Assembly: GCA_030592825.1 (NCBI GenBank)
Contig: JAUVIG010000212.1
Span: forward strand, 1 to 6,699
Direction of reading: 5' to 3'
Source of the DNA: Chlorobiota bacterium
GTDB taxonomy: Bacteria; Bacteroidota; Bacteroidia; Bacteroidales; JAADGE01
Length of the DNA: 6,699 nucleotides
Each line of letters starts with the position of its first letter. Within the stretch, counting starts at the first letter, position 1. The position numbers and the translations under genes were made by a program. A model generated the notes under the pieces. That model was given only the letters and a program-made list of their open reading frames with translations, did no database searches and was not told the DNA's origin. Shown here one piece after another: positions 1 through 6,213 of the stretch.

Positions 1-271
1 AAATATTAAATATTTTATTATTACAAATAAACTTTGGTTTAGCATAAGCGGAAAATACTCTGCAAAAGAATATGATGTTGCTGTTGGGGACGTGCCTGCC
101 GATGATTTTTATGTTTTTGATATTTCAAGCGGGTGGAAATTTAATAAATATTTCGGAATTATATTATCAGTAACAAATATACTAAACCAAGATTACAGAG
201 AACATTATCAATATGATTGGATGAGAAAACCCGGACGCAGTTTTAATGCGAGTTTATATTTTACATTTTAA
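1..271 (+). CDS. TonB-dependent receptor, C-terminal end (5' truncated by window edge)
   Basis: This is the last 89 residues of an outer-membrane TonB-dependent receptor, read in the frame starting at base 2 and ending with TAA at 269-271. The translation has alternating aromatic/polar strands, the typical TBDR segment VTNILNQDYREHYQYDWMRK, then PGRSFNASLYFTF, ending in a terminal Phe as expected for insertion by the BAM machinery. The motif order (N-[IL]-L/F-[ND]-x-D-Y-R-E-H, then W-x-R-x-PGRSF) is the usual last three barrel strands. The substrate cannot be told from this fragment. Only 25 bases separate its stop from the next start, so the two are probably co-transcribed. It is not a close copy of the complete receptor later in the window, which ends in ISLKIKITKY. 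The family is secure; the specificity is unknown. Confidence 0.88.
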   Translation, partial: NIKYFIITNKLWFSISGKYSAKEYDVAVGDVPADDFYVFDISSGWKFNKYFGIILSVTNILNQDYREHYQYDWMRKPGRSFNASLYFTF

Positions 272-296
272 TAATAACTTTTTAAATATATTTATC

Positions 297-1130
297 ATGA
301 GAACATTTTACATTACAATTGCAGCCATATTTTTTGGCTTAGCATTAACAAATGCACAAACAACAGTTTACCCAACAGATGATATGACAACCCAAACAGG
401 AAGTTCAGGAATGATGCCTACTGATGAAGAACTATGGATAGCCAATTGGGATGCTATGCAAAATTATCATCAAACATTAATCAAGTTTGATTTAAGTCAG
501 TACACAGGACAGACGATCACAAGTGCCAAATTAAAAATTTATCAGTTCTTTCATGCACCGGACGGTTCACCCACGCCGGCAAAAATCTTCGCTGTTACTG
601 AAGATTGGGATGAAACAACCTGGCCCACATCAAGCAATGTTACTCACGGTACAAGCGAGTATGCCACACCGGAATTCACATCAACACTCGGTTGGTATGA
701 AGTTGATATAAGCTCTTTGGTTAACGAATGGCTTAGTGAAACTATTTCAAATTACGGCTTGGTAATAATAGCTAATTCAGGCACTAAATTTGCTGAATTT
801 TATTCAAAAGATGCTGCCGACAATCACCCATATCTTGAAATTGAAGGGATAACAGGAGTAAATGATGTTAATACTACTGCTGATTTTTCAGTATTCCCTA
901 ATCCTGTGAATCAATCAGCAACAATAAATATTAATTTATCGGCTAATGAAAATGTTGAAATTTCAATTTATAATTCAATAGGTTCAAAAGTAAAAAGTAT
1001 TTGTAATAAGAATTTTACAGCCGGTAAAAACTCTGTAACATTTACTCGCGAAAATTTAAGCACCGGAATGTATTTTATTAGAATACAGATAAACAATACA
1101 ATTATTAATAGCAAAATAATAATTAAGTAA
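297..1130 (+). CDS. T9SS-exported DNRLRE/CBM96-like domain protein
   Basis: A 277-residue secreted protein. The start at 297 is chosen because it gives a clean signal peptide (MRTFYITIAAIFFGLALTNA, cleavage before Q21). The in-frame ATG at 246 would overlap the upstream receptor and add 17 residues ahead of the signal. Residues about 24-183 match the DNRLRE/CBM96-type beta-sandwich: a W-I-A-N-W strand, LIKFDLSQYT, AKLKIYQF, VTEDWDETTWP, GWYEVDISSLVNEW, NYGLVIIAN, FYSKDAADNHPYLEIE. Relatives in polysaccharide-degrading proteins bind glycans, so carbohydrate or surface adhesion is a reasonable role but is inferred. From about residue 188 to the end there is a T9SS type A sorting domain with VFPNP at 199-203, ISIYNSIGSKV and GMYFIRI, so the protein should cross the outer membrane and be attached to the cell surface. 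It follows a TBDR directly, suggesting a surface partner for that receptor. No catalytic motif is seen. Confidence 0.82.
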   Translation: MRTFYITIAAIFFGLALTNAQTTVYPTDDMTTQTGSSGMMPTDEELWIANWDAMQNYHQTLIKFDLSQYTGQTITSAKLKIYQFFHAPDGSPTPAKIFAVTEDWDETTWPTSSNVTHGTSEYATPEFTSTLGWYEVDISSLVNEWLSETISNYGLVIIANSGTKFAEFYSKDAADNHPYLEIEGITGVNDVNTTADFSVFPNPVNQSATININLSANENVEISIYNSIGSKVKSICNKNFTAGKNSVTFTRENLSTGMYFIRIQINNTIINSKIIIK

Positions 1131-1132
1131 AT

Positions 1133-1179
1133 AAGACAAACAGCTTTCGTTATCATGCAGATAAAAAAAGATAAAATAA
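1133..1179 (+). repeat. 47-bp direct repeat, left copy (tetR leader and first codons)
   Basis: This stretch matches 6214-6260 at 43 of 47 bases, ungapped and in the same orientation. The mismatches are at 1144, 1145, 1154 and 1161. It starts two bases after the stop codon of the DNRLRE gene and ends sharply at 1179. It includes an ATG at 1155 equivalent to the tetR start at 6236. The offset between the copies is 5,081 bp, which spans the complete HmuY/TBDR cassette. Confidence 0.85.
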
Positions 1180-1229
1180 TGAAAGATGATTTTCTTCTTA
1201 TCCCTATATGTAGGTATTTTTATTTATGA
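1155..1229 (+). pseudogene. Truncated relic of a tetR gene (first 8 codons)
   Basis: An ATG followed by MQIKKDKI, which differs from the start of the TetR protein at the right end of the window (MQVKKDKI) only by Ile for Val. Homology then stops and the frame continues as MKDDFLLIPICRYFYL to TGA, with no resemblance to TetR and no helix-turn-helix. The upstream leader is also conserved. The simplest reading is the broken 5' end of a former tetR copy left by a deletion, duplication or insertion. A functional 24-residue peptide is possible but less likely, because the frame runs through a putative operator at 1200-1217. Confidence 0.5.
1200..1217. promoter_or_regulatory. Weaker third copy of the ATACC(N8)GGTAT operator
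   Basis: ATCCCTATATGTAGGTAT. The right half, TGTAGGTAT, is identical to the right half of the site at 1291-1308. The left half matches the inverted half-site at seven of nine positions. Its centre is 91 bp upstream of the centre of the 1291-1308 site. It could be an auxiliary operator or a decayed one. Confidence 0.4.
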
Positions 1230-1290
1230 ATCTCAAGCTGCTTATCGCTATTGCTCACGTATTCAGCAATATACATATCGTAGTTTTTAA

Positions 1291-1308
1291 ATACCAACAT
1301 GTAGGTAT
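1291..1308. promoter_or_regulatory. Palindromic operator upstream of the HmuY/TBDR operon
   Basis: ATACCAACATGTAGGTAT is an 18-bp inverted repeat with eight of nine pairs matching (half-site ATACCWACA). It ends 69 bases before the start codon of the first HmuY-like gene and runs directly into TTG, which could be a Bacteroidota -33 element. Together with flanking bases it matches the site upstream of tetR (6164-6181): shared AAATACCAAC before the centre and TAGGTATTGT after it. Size, symmetry and placement suit a TetR-family operator. The assignment to this TetR is inferred. No convincing TAnnTTTG -7 box was found. Confidence 0.6.
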
Positions 1309-1329
1309 TGTATATGTTTTCATTTCTCA

Positions 1330-1340
1330 TTTTTTTTTTT
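1330..1340 (+). repeat. T11 homopolymer in the 5' leader/promoter region
   Basis: An uninterrupted run of eleven T between the operator at 1291-1308 and the start codon at 1378. It lies 19 bases downstream of the TTG that abuts the operator, so it falls about where a -7 element would be expected. A run this long can change length by strand slippage. Confidence 0.8.
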
Positions 1341-1377
1341 GTGTAAATTAAATTTAGTCTAAATAAAAACGTAAATC

Positions 1378-2616
1378 ATGAAAAAATTTTTATCATTTTT
1401 ATTATTTGCATTATCTGCAAATGTAATTATCGCACAAACTACCGAAACAGTTTCAATAGGTGCAAGTTACGCCAATGAAGTATATTACAGCTTTGATAAC
1501 GGTAGTGTAAAAACAGAACCAAGAAATACTTGGGACATTGCATTTACAACAGAGGTGTATGATGTAAGTATTCTTGCTAATAACGGTAACGAAATTGAAC
1601 TTTACACCTATCCGGACGGAGACATCAGTAATTGGGGAGACAATTTGGATATTTCAGGAATAAGCTCTTGGGAACAAATGTATAATTCTGTTGAATCTTG
1701 GACAGGAGGCGCTTTTACAGCAAACTCAACAGGTCATCCTGATTATGGTTGGGGAATATATAACACTGTAACACATAACATTACAGGCGACAGTATTTTT
1801 ATTATTAAACTTGCTTCGGGCGATTATAAAAAGTTAGCAATTGTTGAAAAAAATTCAGTAGAAAATCAATGGACATTCAAATATGCAAATACAGACGGAA
1901 CAGATGAACAAACTGTAAACTTTGATGCTGACGATTATTCATCCTTGAATTTTATTCATTATTCAATTGAAAATAATGCAATTGTCGAACAAGAAGCAGA
2001 TAAGGATACTTGGGAACTGCTTTTTACAAGATACTATGACACTTCAATACCATATATGGTATCCGGAGTTTTGTCAAAAGATTATGTCTATGTACAAGAA
2101 ATTAGAAAAACCGGATTAGAACAAGCAACTTGTTATGATTATGATATCGAACTTTTTTCAGATAATATCAGTACAATAGGCAGCGATTGGAAAATGTATT
2201 ATTTTAAAGGATGGGAAGTGGCTGATACTGTCGTTTATTTTGTTGTTGATTCAACATCTGTTGACAAATCAATATGGAAATTATATTTTACCGATTTTGG
2301 AGGAATGAGCAACGGAGAATATACATTTATTCAGGAAAAACTGACAGGTTCAGGCATAGATGATGTAAACAAAGCATTTTCAACAGTTTATCCTAATCCC
2401 GCAACTAATGTAGTAAACTTAATTTATGATATTGACGGAAAATGCGAAGTATCAATATACAACATAACGGGACAGCTTGTTTATAATGAGATTATTAATA
2501 ATAATGAATATTTGAATAAGCTTCAAATAAATATTGAAAACTTACAGGCAGGATTTTATAATATAACTGTTAGAGCAGGAAAAAAATCAAGTTCTGCAAA
2601 GTTTATTAAAAATTAA
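1378..2616 (+). CDS. Tandem HmuY-like surface protein with T9SS sorting domain
   Basis: A 412-residue secreted protein, first gene of the uptake operon. A signal peptide (residues 1-19, cut before Q20) precedes two HmuY-like units. Unit one (about 24-180) has YYSFDNGSVKTEPRNTWDIAF, then ILANNG, the YNTVTH segment with His133, and SIFIIKLASGDYKKL. Unit two (about 190-322) repeats the pattern: HYSIENNAIVEQ...DTWELLFTRYY, MVSGVLS, STIGSDWKMY, VYFVVD and IWKLYFTDFGG. HmuY proteins bind heme and hand it to a TonB receptor. His133 sits where many family members carry a T-H ahead of the VYFV-like strand, and His120 is nearby, but ligand binding is inferred. Residues about 330-412 are a T9SS type A domain with VYPNP at 337-341, so surface attachment is expected rather than lipid anchoring. 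No Shine-Dalgarno is seen; the leader is AT-rich. The tandem domain architecture resembles that of the lipoprotein gene downstream. Confidence 0.82.
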   Translation: MKKFLSFLLFALSANVIIAQTTETVSIGASYANEVYYSFDNGSVKTEPRNTWDIAFTTEVYDVSILANNGNEIELYTYPDGDISNWGDNLDISGISSWEQMYNSVESWTGGAFTANSTGHPDYGWGIYNTVTHNITGDSIFIIKLASGDYKKLAIVEKNSVENQWTFKYANTDGTDEQTVNFDADDYSSLNFIHYSIENNAIVEQEADKDTWELLFTRYYDTSIPYMVSGVLSKDYVYVQEIRKTGLEQATCYDYDIELFSDNISTIGSDWKMYYFKGWEVADTVVYFVVDSTSVDKSIWKLYFTDFGGMSNGEYTFIQEKLTGSGIDDVNKAFSTVYPNPATNVVNLIYDIDGKCEVSIYNITGQLVYNEIINNNEYLNKLQINIENLQAGFYNITVRAGKKSSSAKFIKN

Positions 2617-2633
2617 ATAGTTTTTAAAAAAAG

Positions 2634-2675
2634 AAAACCTCGTAGCGTTGCCGGCAGGCAAGCTGCGAGTGTTTT
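2634..2675 (+). terminator. GC-rich intercistronic hairpin (attenuator, processing stem or REP-like element)
   Basis: Between the HmuY-like gene and the receptor gene lies a strong stem: CTCGTAGC (2639-2646) pairs with GCTGCGAG (2662-2669) through one G-T pair; G2647 is bulged; TTGCC (2648-2652) pairs with GGCAA (2657-2661) around loop GGCA. AAAAC (2634-2638) can extend it with GTTTT (2671-2675). The 31-base core is 21/31 G+C in a very AT-rich context. The short TGTTTTATT after it is only a modest U tract, so partial termination or mRNA stabilisation of the upstream cistron is as likely as full termination. Its unusual composition also fits a dispersed palindromic repeat. Confidence 0.65.
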
Positions 2676-2698
2676 ATTGCAATTAATATAATATTAAA

Positions 2699-2734
2699 AT
2701 GAGACAGCATCGTAACAAAACAATGCAACAATGA
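2699..2734 (+). CDS. Possible 11-codon leader ORF overlapping the receptor start (ATGA)
   Basis: ATG at 2699 opens MRQHRNKTMQQ and ends at TGA 2732-2734, which overlaps the receptor start codon as ATGA. Its upstream context, AATATTAAAATGA, is identical to that at the start of the lipoprotein gene at 4967. It lies 23 bases after the GC-rich hairpin. This arrangement would allow translational coupling or leader-peptide control of the receptor. The ORF is very short and could occur by chance. An internal in-frame ATG at 2723 gives a three-codon version. Confidence 0.3.
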   Translation: MRQHRNKTMQQ

Positions 2735-4965
2735 AGCAATGCAATGTAAAATTTCTGAAATTACTATCAGCAACATTTTTTATATTCCTTTCAATAACAG
2801 CTGATTCACAGCAAACTGAAATAAGAGTTTTAGACAGTGAAGATTTAAGCCCAATTCCGTATGCACATATTTGCACCGAAAACAAAAATACAGGAAGCAA
2901 AACATATCAAGCAACTGATATTAACGGAAAATTTCAAGTTAATATAAAAGCTAAAATAATTATTTCTATAAGTTATATTGGATATGAAACTGTAATTGAT
3001 ACCATTTCACCCACTACTTCTAAAAAAGAATATAAACTAAAAAGAACAGGTTTTGATATTGATGAGGTTGTTGTAACAGGACAATATAAGCCTATTGCTG
3101 TTGATAAATCAATTTACGAAGTAAAACTAATCGGTAAAACTCAAATAGAAAACAAAGCAGCAAATAATCTTGCCGATTTACTTTCAGACGAATTAAACAT
3201 AAGCCTCTCGCACGACCCCTCTACCGGAACAAGCATGAAACTGCGAGGAATTTCGGGCGAAAACATAAAAATATTAATTGACGGAGTCCCCGTAATAGGA
3301 CGTTTGGCCGGAAATATTGATATCAGCCAAATTGACCTTTCAAATGTAGATCATGTTGAAATTATTGAAGGGCCTATGTCTGTCATATACGGCAGCAATG
3401 CACTTGCCGGAGTTATTAATGTTATTACAAAAGATAATAAATACGCAAAATTTAAAGCGGGACTTAATACTTGTTACGAAACAATCGGAACATACAATGC
3501 AAATGCAAATATTTCATTAAAAAAGAAAAAACATTTGGTTAAATTTAATTGCGGAAGAAACTTTTTTACCGGATTTGATACCGATACTTCAACACGAAGA
3601 ATGCAATACAAACCAAAAGAACAATATAACACAGGTTTAAATTATTCATTTAACGCTACAAAATTTAAAATCAAGTATAAGGTCAATTTTTTCAAAGAAA
3701 GTTTGCTCGACCGCAGTAATTTGATTTCGACACCATACAGCATAAAAGGTTTTGACACTTGGTTTTATACATTAAGAGCAAACAATAACATTCAGATAAA
3801 TCACAGATTAACAAAACGTTCCGCTTATGATTTGCTTGCAGCATATTCTTATTATGACAGAAAAAGATACAGGTATCAAAAAGATATGACAAATCTTGAA
3901 ACACAGTTTACAAGTACTGTATCAGACCATGATACAACAAAATTTGATGCAGTAATTGCAAGAGGAACATATAATTATGCTTCCGAAAATAATAAAATAA
4001 ACATTCAGGCAGGTTTTGATTTTAATTTAGAATACGGAACAGGAAAAAGAATGAAAAACAGTAAAGAAGATATAAAAGATTATGCAATTTTTACCGGTCT
4101 GAAATGGAATATAACACCCAATTTTGCTGTTCAGCCCGGTTTGCGTGCATCGCATAATACAAAATATAACTCACCGGTAGTGCCGTCTTTTAATTTAAAG
4201 TATAATCTGAAAGATATCGGCATCAGAGCATCATATGCCCGAGGTTTCAGAGCGCCTTCGCTTAAAGAATTATATCTGTATTTTTACGACAGCAATCATC
4301 AAATTGAAGGCAACGAAAATTTGGAAGCAGAGTATTCTCACAACTATAATTTATCAACATCTTATAAAACAGGAACAAAGAAAAACAAGTTTGAATTTAG
4401 TATAAAAACCTATTATAATATTATTGAAAATATGATTTCGCTTGTTCAAGTTGACCCTGATAATGAGCTTCATTATACCAACAAAAACATAGGACACTTT
4501 AAATCATTAGGAGGAGAAGCCGGTATTCAATATAAATATTTGCCTTATTTAAAAATAGATGCAGGTTATGCAAGAATGGGCAGAATGGATTCTTATGACG
4601 ACAATGTTTTTATTTTTAGTAATAGTTTTAATTCAAAATTGACTTACAATATTTTGAAAATAAATGCCGGAATATCAGTATTTTATAAATACATCGGAAA
4701 ATATCCTTTTTATACCTATTGGGACGAATTACAACTAAATTACATGGACGCATACCATAATTTGGATATAACAGCATCAAAAAAGTTCTTTCATAATAAA
4801 ATTATAATTTCAGGCGGAGCAAAAAACATCTTTAATAATATTGAAATTCAAGGAACACAAGCAGGATCCGGAGGTACACACGGAAGCAACAGCGGAGTAT
4901 CATCACTTGCAGGTTGGGGCAGGACATATTTTATAAGTCTGAAGATTAAAATAACGAAATATTAA
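2731..4965 (+). CDS. TonB-dependent outer-membrane receptor, HmuR/BtuB-like, probable heme uptake
   Basis: A complete 744-residue receptor. The signal peptide covers about residues 1-26 (hydrophobic KFLKLLSATFFIFLSITADS). Residues 28-104 form a carboxypeptidase-regulatory-like beta domain (GKFQVNIKAKIIISISYIGYE). A DEVVVTGQ TonB-box-like segment is at 111-118. The plug (about 125-235) contains LRGISGENIKILIDGVPV and VEIIEGPMSVIYGSNALAGV. The rest is the barrel. FRAP at 506-509, His523 and NENL at 528-531 correspond to the FRAP/YRAP...His...NPNL/NPDL region of HmuR/HemR-type heme receptors. His161 in the plug could be a second ligand. HmuY-like genes on both sides support heme or a related tetrapyrrole as substrate, which is inferred. 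The start at 2731 is preceded by a hairpin and a short overlapping ORF. The C terminus is KITKY, without the usual final Phe. The stop is one base before the lipoprotein start, indicating tight coupling. Confidence 0.85.
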   Translation: MKQCNVKFLKLLSATFFIFLSITADSQQTEIRVLDSEDLSPIPYAHICTENKNTGSKTYQATDINGKFQVNIKAKIIISISYIGYETVIDTISPTTSKKEYKLKRTGFDIDEVVVTGQYKPIAVDKSIYEVKLIGKTQIENKAANNLADLLSDELNISLSHDPSTGTSMKLRGISGENIKILIDGVPVIGRLAGNIDISQIDLSNVDHVEIIEGPMSVIYGSNALAGVINVITKDNKYAKFKAGLNTCYETIGTYNANANISLKKKKHLVKFNCGRNFFTGFDTDTSTRRMQYKPKEQYNTGLNYSFNATKFKIKYKVNFFKESLLDRSNLISTPYSIKGFDTWFYTLRANNNIQINHRLTKRSAYDLLAAYSYYDRKRYRYQKDMTNLETQFTSTVSDHDTTKFDAVIARGTYNYASENNKINIQAGFDFNLEYGTGKRMKNSKEDIKDYAIFTGLKWNITPNFAVQPGLRASHNTKYNSPVVPSFNLKYNLKDIGIRASYARGFRAPSLKELYLYFYDSNHQIEGNENLEAEYSHNYNLSTSYKTGTKKNKFEFSIKTYYNIIENMISLVQVDPDNELHYTNKNIGHFKSLGGEAGIQYKYLPYLKIDAGYARMGRMDSYDDNVFIFSNSFNSKLTYNILKINAGISVFYKYIGKYPFYTYWDELQLNYMDAYHNLDITASKKFFHNKIIISGGAKNIFNNIEIQGTQAGSGGTHGSNSGVSSLAGWGRTYFISLKIKITKY

Positions 4966-4966
4966 A

Positions 4967-5965
4967 ATGAAAAAAATAACAATAATACTTTTATCCGCAA
5001 TTATAACACTTACTTCATGTTTCACAGAAGAAGGAATAATTGAATTACCCCCGACAGCCGGCGATGTCCAAATAGGACAAGCCATAATGACAGAATATTA
5101 TATATATCAAGTTTTCTATGATCTAAAAACTAACTCAACAGTAAAAACAAACATCTTTTCAGATTGGGATTTAGGCTTTATGACTTCCGATACGGCATGG
5201 CATATAATATTAAATAATGCAAAAACCATGTATGCAGGAAATTCATTTAACACTAATTTTGAGGAAGTTACAAGTGCAAGCGGTATTGAAATGCTTTTCG
5301 ATAAATCAAACGGAAATACAGACAGCCTTGCAACTGCCGGATGGATTAATTTATCAGGAGAAACACCTGTTTCCGAAAATTATGTTTATGTAGTAAACAG
5401 AGGTTATAATGAAGATTACTCTAATGCAGGTTATAAAAAAATAATTTTTGAAACTCCTGAAAATAATAAATATAAAATAAAATTTGCTGATTTAAACGGA
5501 CAAAATGAACAATCTTTTACTATTGAGAAAGATACAACTGTAAATTATGTATGTTTTTCTTTCGATAACGGAATAGTTGATATAGAACCGCCAAAAAATG
5601 ATTGGACATTGTTGTTTACATTATATCAAACCATGCTCTCAACATCTACCGGCGAATTTGTGCCGTATACAGTTAAAGGAGCATTGCTTAATCCGCATAA
5701 AATTATTGCAAACATAGACACTTTGCTCAATTTTAGTGAAATAACAATAGAAGATACTTGTAATTTTGAGTTTAAAACCGATTTAGATATTATAGGTTAC
5801 GATTGGAAATATTACAATTTTGAAGAAGGATTTTATACCATTGTACCTGACAGAAATTACATTATTAAAAATTACGATGCTTATTACTATAAATTACGTT
5901 TTATTGATTTTTATGACGAAAACGGGGTTAAGGGTACTGTTACATTTGAAGTAGTAAGGTTATAG
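4967..5965 (+). CDS. Tandem HmuY-like lipoprotein
   Basis: A 332-residue lipoprotein with lipobox LTSC, so Cys18 would be the acylated residue. The following FTEE puts acidic residues just behind the cysteine, which loosely resembles the acidic surface-export signals of Bacteroidota lipoproteins. Two HmuY-like units follow. The first (about 36-186) contains VFYDLKTNSTVKTNIFSDWD, NYVYVVNRG, GYKKIIF and KYKIKFADLNGQNEQSF. The second (about 190-332) contains NYVCFSFDNGIVDIEPPKND then WTLLFTLY, YTVKGALLN, DIIGYDWKYYN and YYYKLRFIDF. The domain order parallels the T9SS-exported protein upstream, but there is no sorting domain. The T-H found at His133 of that protein is missing here: the equivalent stretch is WINLSGETPVSENYVYVV. 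A different ligand set or accessory role is therefore possible. It starts one base after the receptor stop, so the two are surely co-transcribed. The family assignment rests on motif resemblance. Confidence 0.77.
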   Translation: MKKITIILLSAIITLTSCFTEEGIIELPPTAGDVQIGQAIMTEYYIYQVFYDLKTNSTVKTNIFSDWDLGFMTSDTAWHIILNNAKTMYAGNSFNTNFEEVTSASGIEMLFDKSNGNTDSLATAGWINLSGETPVSENYVYVVNRGYNEDYSNAGYKKIIFETPENNKYKIKFADLNGQNEQSFTIEKDTTVNYVCFSFDNGIVDIEPPKNDWTLLFTLYQTMLSTSTGEFVPYTVKGALLNPHKIIANIDTLLNFSEITIEDTCNFEFKTDLDIIGYDWKYYNFEEGFYTIVPDRNYIIKNYDAYYYKLRFIDFYDENGVKGTVTFEVVRL

Positions 5966-5979
5966 TTTGAAAAATACAA

Positions 5980-6123
5980 ATGATGAACGAAATAACACAC
6001 ATTACCATAACAGAAAGCAGTATCAGGATATTTTGCCTTGGCAGCCGGGTGTTCTTTATTGAAGATTGGAATAAAACACTGCGTGATACCGACAAAAAAA
6101 CACAGAAAAAAAGAAAAAATTGA
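5980..6123 (+). CDS. Doubtful 47-aa small ORF after the operon
   Basis: ATGATG starts a 47-codon frame (MMNEITHITITESSIRIF...) ending in a basic tail, TDKKTQKKRKN, 14 bases after the lipoprotein stop. Its placement suits a last small cistron of the operon. No family is recognised. There is no signal peptide or membrane segment. Other frames over the same stretch, including two on the minus strand, are also open for long distances, so openness alone is weak evidence. The composition (TTTTGCCTTGGCAGCCGGG) is richer in G+C than the flanks, so it could also be a gene remnant. Confidence 0.25.
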   Translation: MMNEITHITITESSIRIFCLGSRVFFIEDWNKTLRDTDKKTQKKRKN

Positions 6124-6163
6124 AAGTTTAGTACAAATTTTTAATGATTTTTATAATATTCAA

Positions 6164-6181
6164 ATACCAACTTTTAGGTAT
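6164..6181. promoter_or_regulatory. Palindromic operator upstream of tetR
   Basis: ATACCAACTTTTAGGTAT has inverted ATACC/GGTAT arms and ends 54 bases before the tetR ATG at 6236. It runs into TTG exactly as the site at 1291-1308 does. Between 6162 and 6183 only two bases differ from the operon site, both at the centre. Autoregulation by the TetR protein is the natural interpretation, since such regulators commonly bind next to their own gene. The -7 region is not clear (TATATTG at 6197-6203 is close to TAnnTTTG but wrongly spaced). Confidence 0.6.
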
Positions 6182-6213
6182 TGTTTATTTTAAAGATATA
6201 TTGTTTCTTTACA

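Noticed and set aside
246..296. Upstream ATG at 246 as the start of the DNRLRE protein
   Set aside because: It overlaps the receptor's last codons and puts 17 residues ahead of an otherwise ideal signal peptide beginning at 297.
1249..1271. TATTGCT/AGCAATA inverted repeat with a 9-base loop
   Set aside because: A 7-bp AT-rich stem without a U tract or a second copy seen; too weak to call a terminator or operator.
1226..1351. 41-codon ORF on the + strand in the operon leader
   Set aside because: It runs through the 1291-1308 operator and the T11 tract (encoding Phe-Phe-Phe), has no family resemblance, and is best explained as chance.
2694..5085. Minus-strand ORFs of 60-70 aa within the receptor and lipoprotein genes
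   Set aside because: They are antisense shadows of well-supported + strand genes and show no domain features.
6049..6079. GTGT-TC-TTTATT / AATAAA-ACAC hairpin as terminator of the uptake operon
   Set aside because: The stem is AT-rich with a 2-base bulge and is followed by A-rich, not T-rich, sequence on the + strand.
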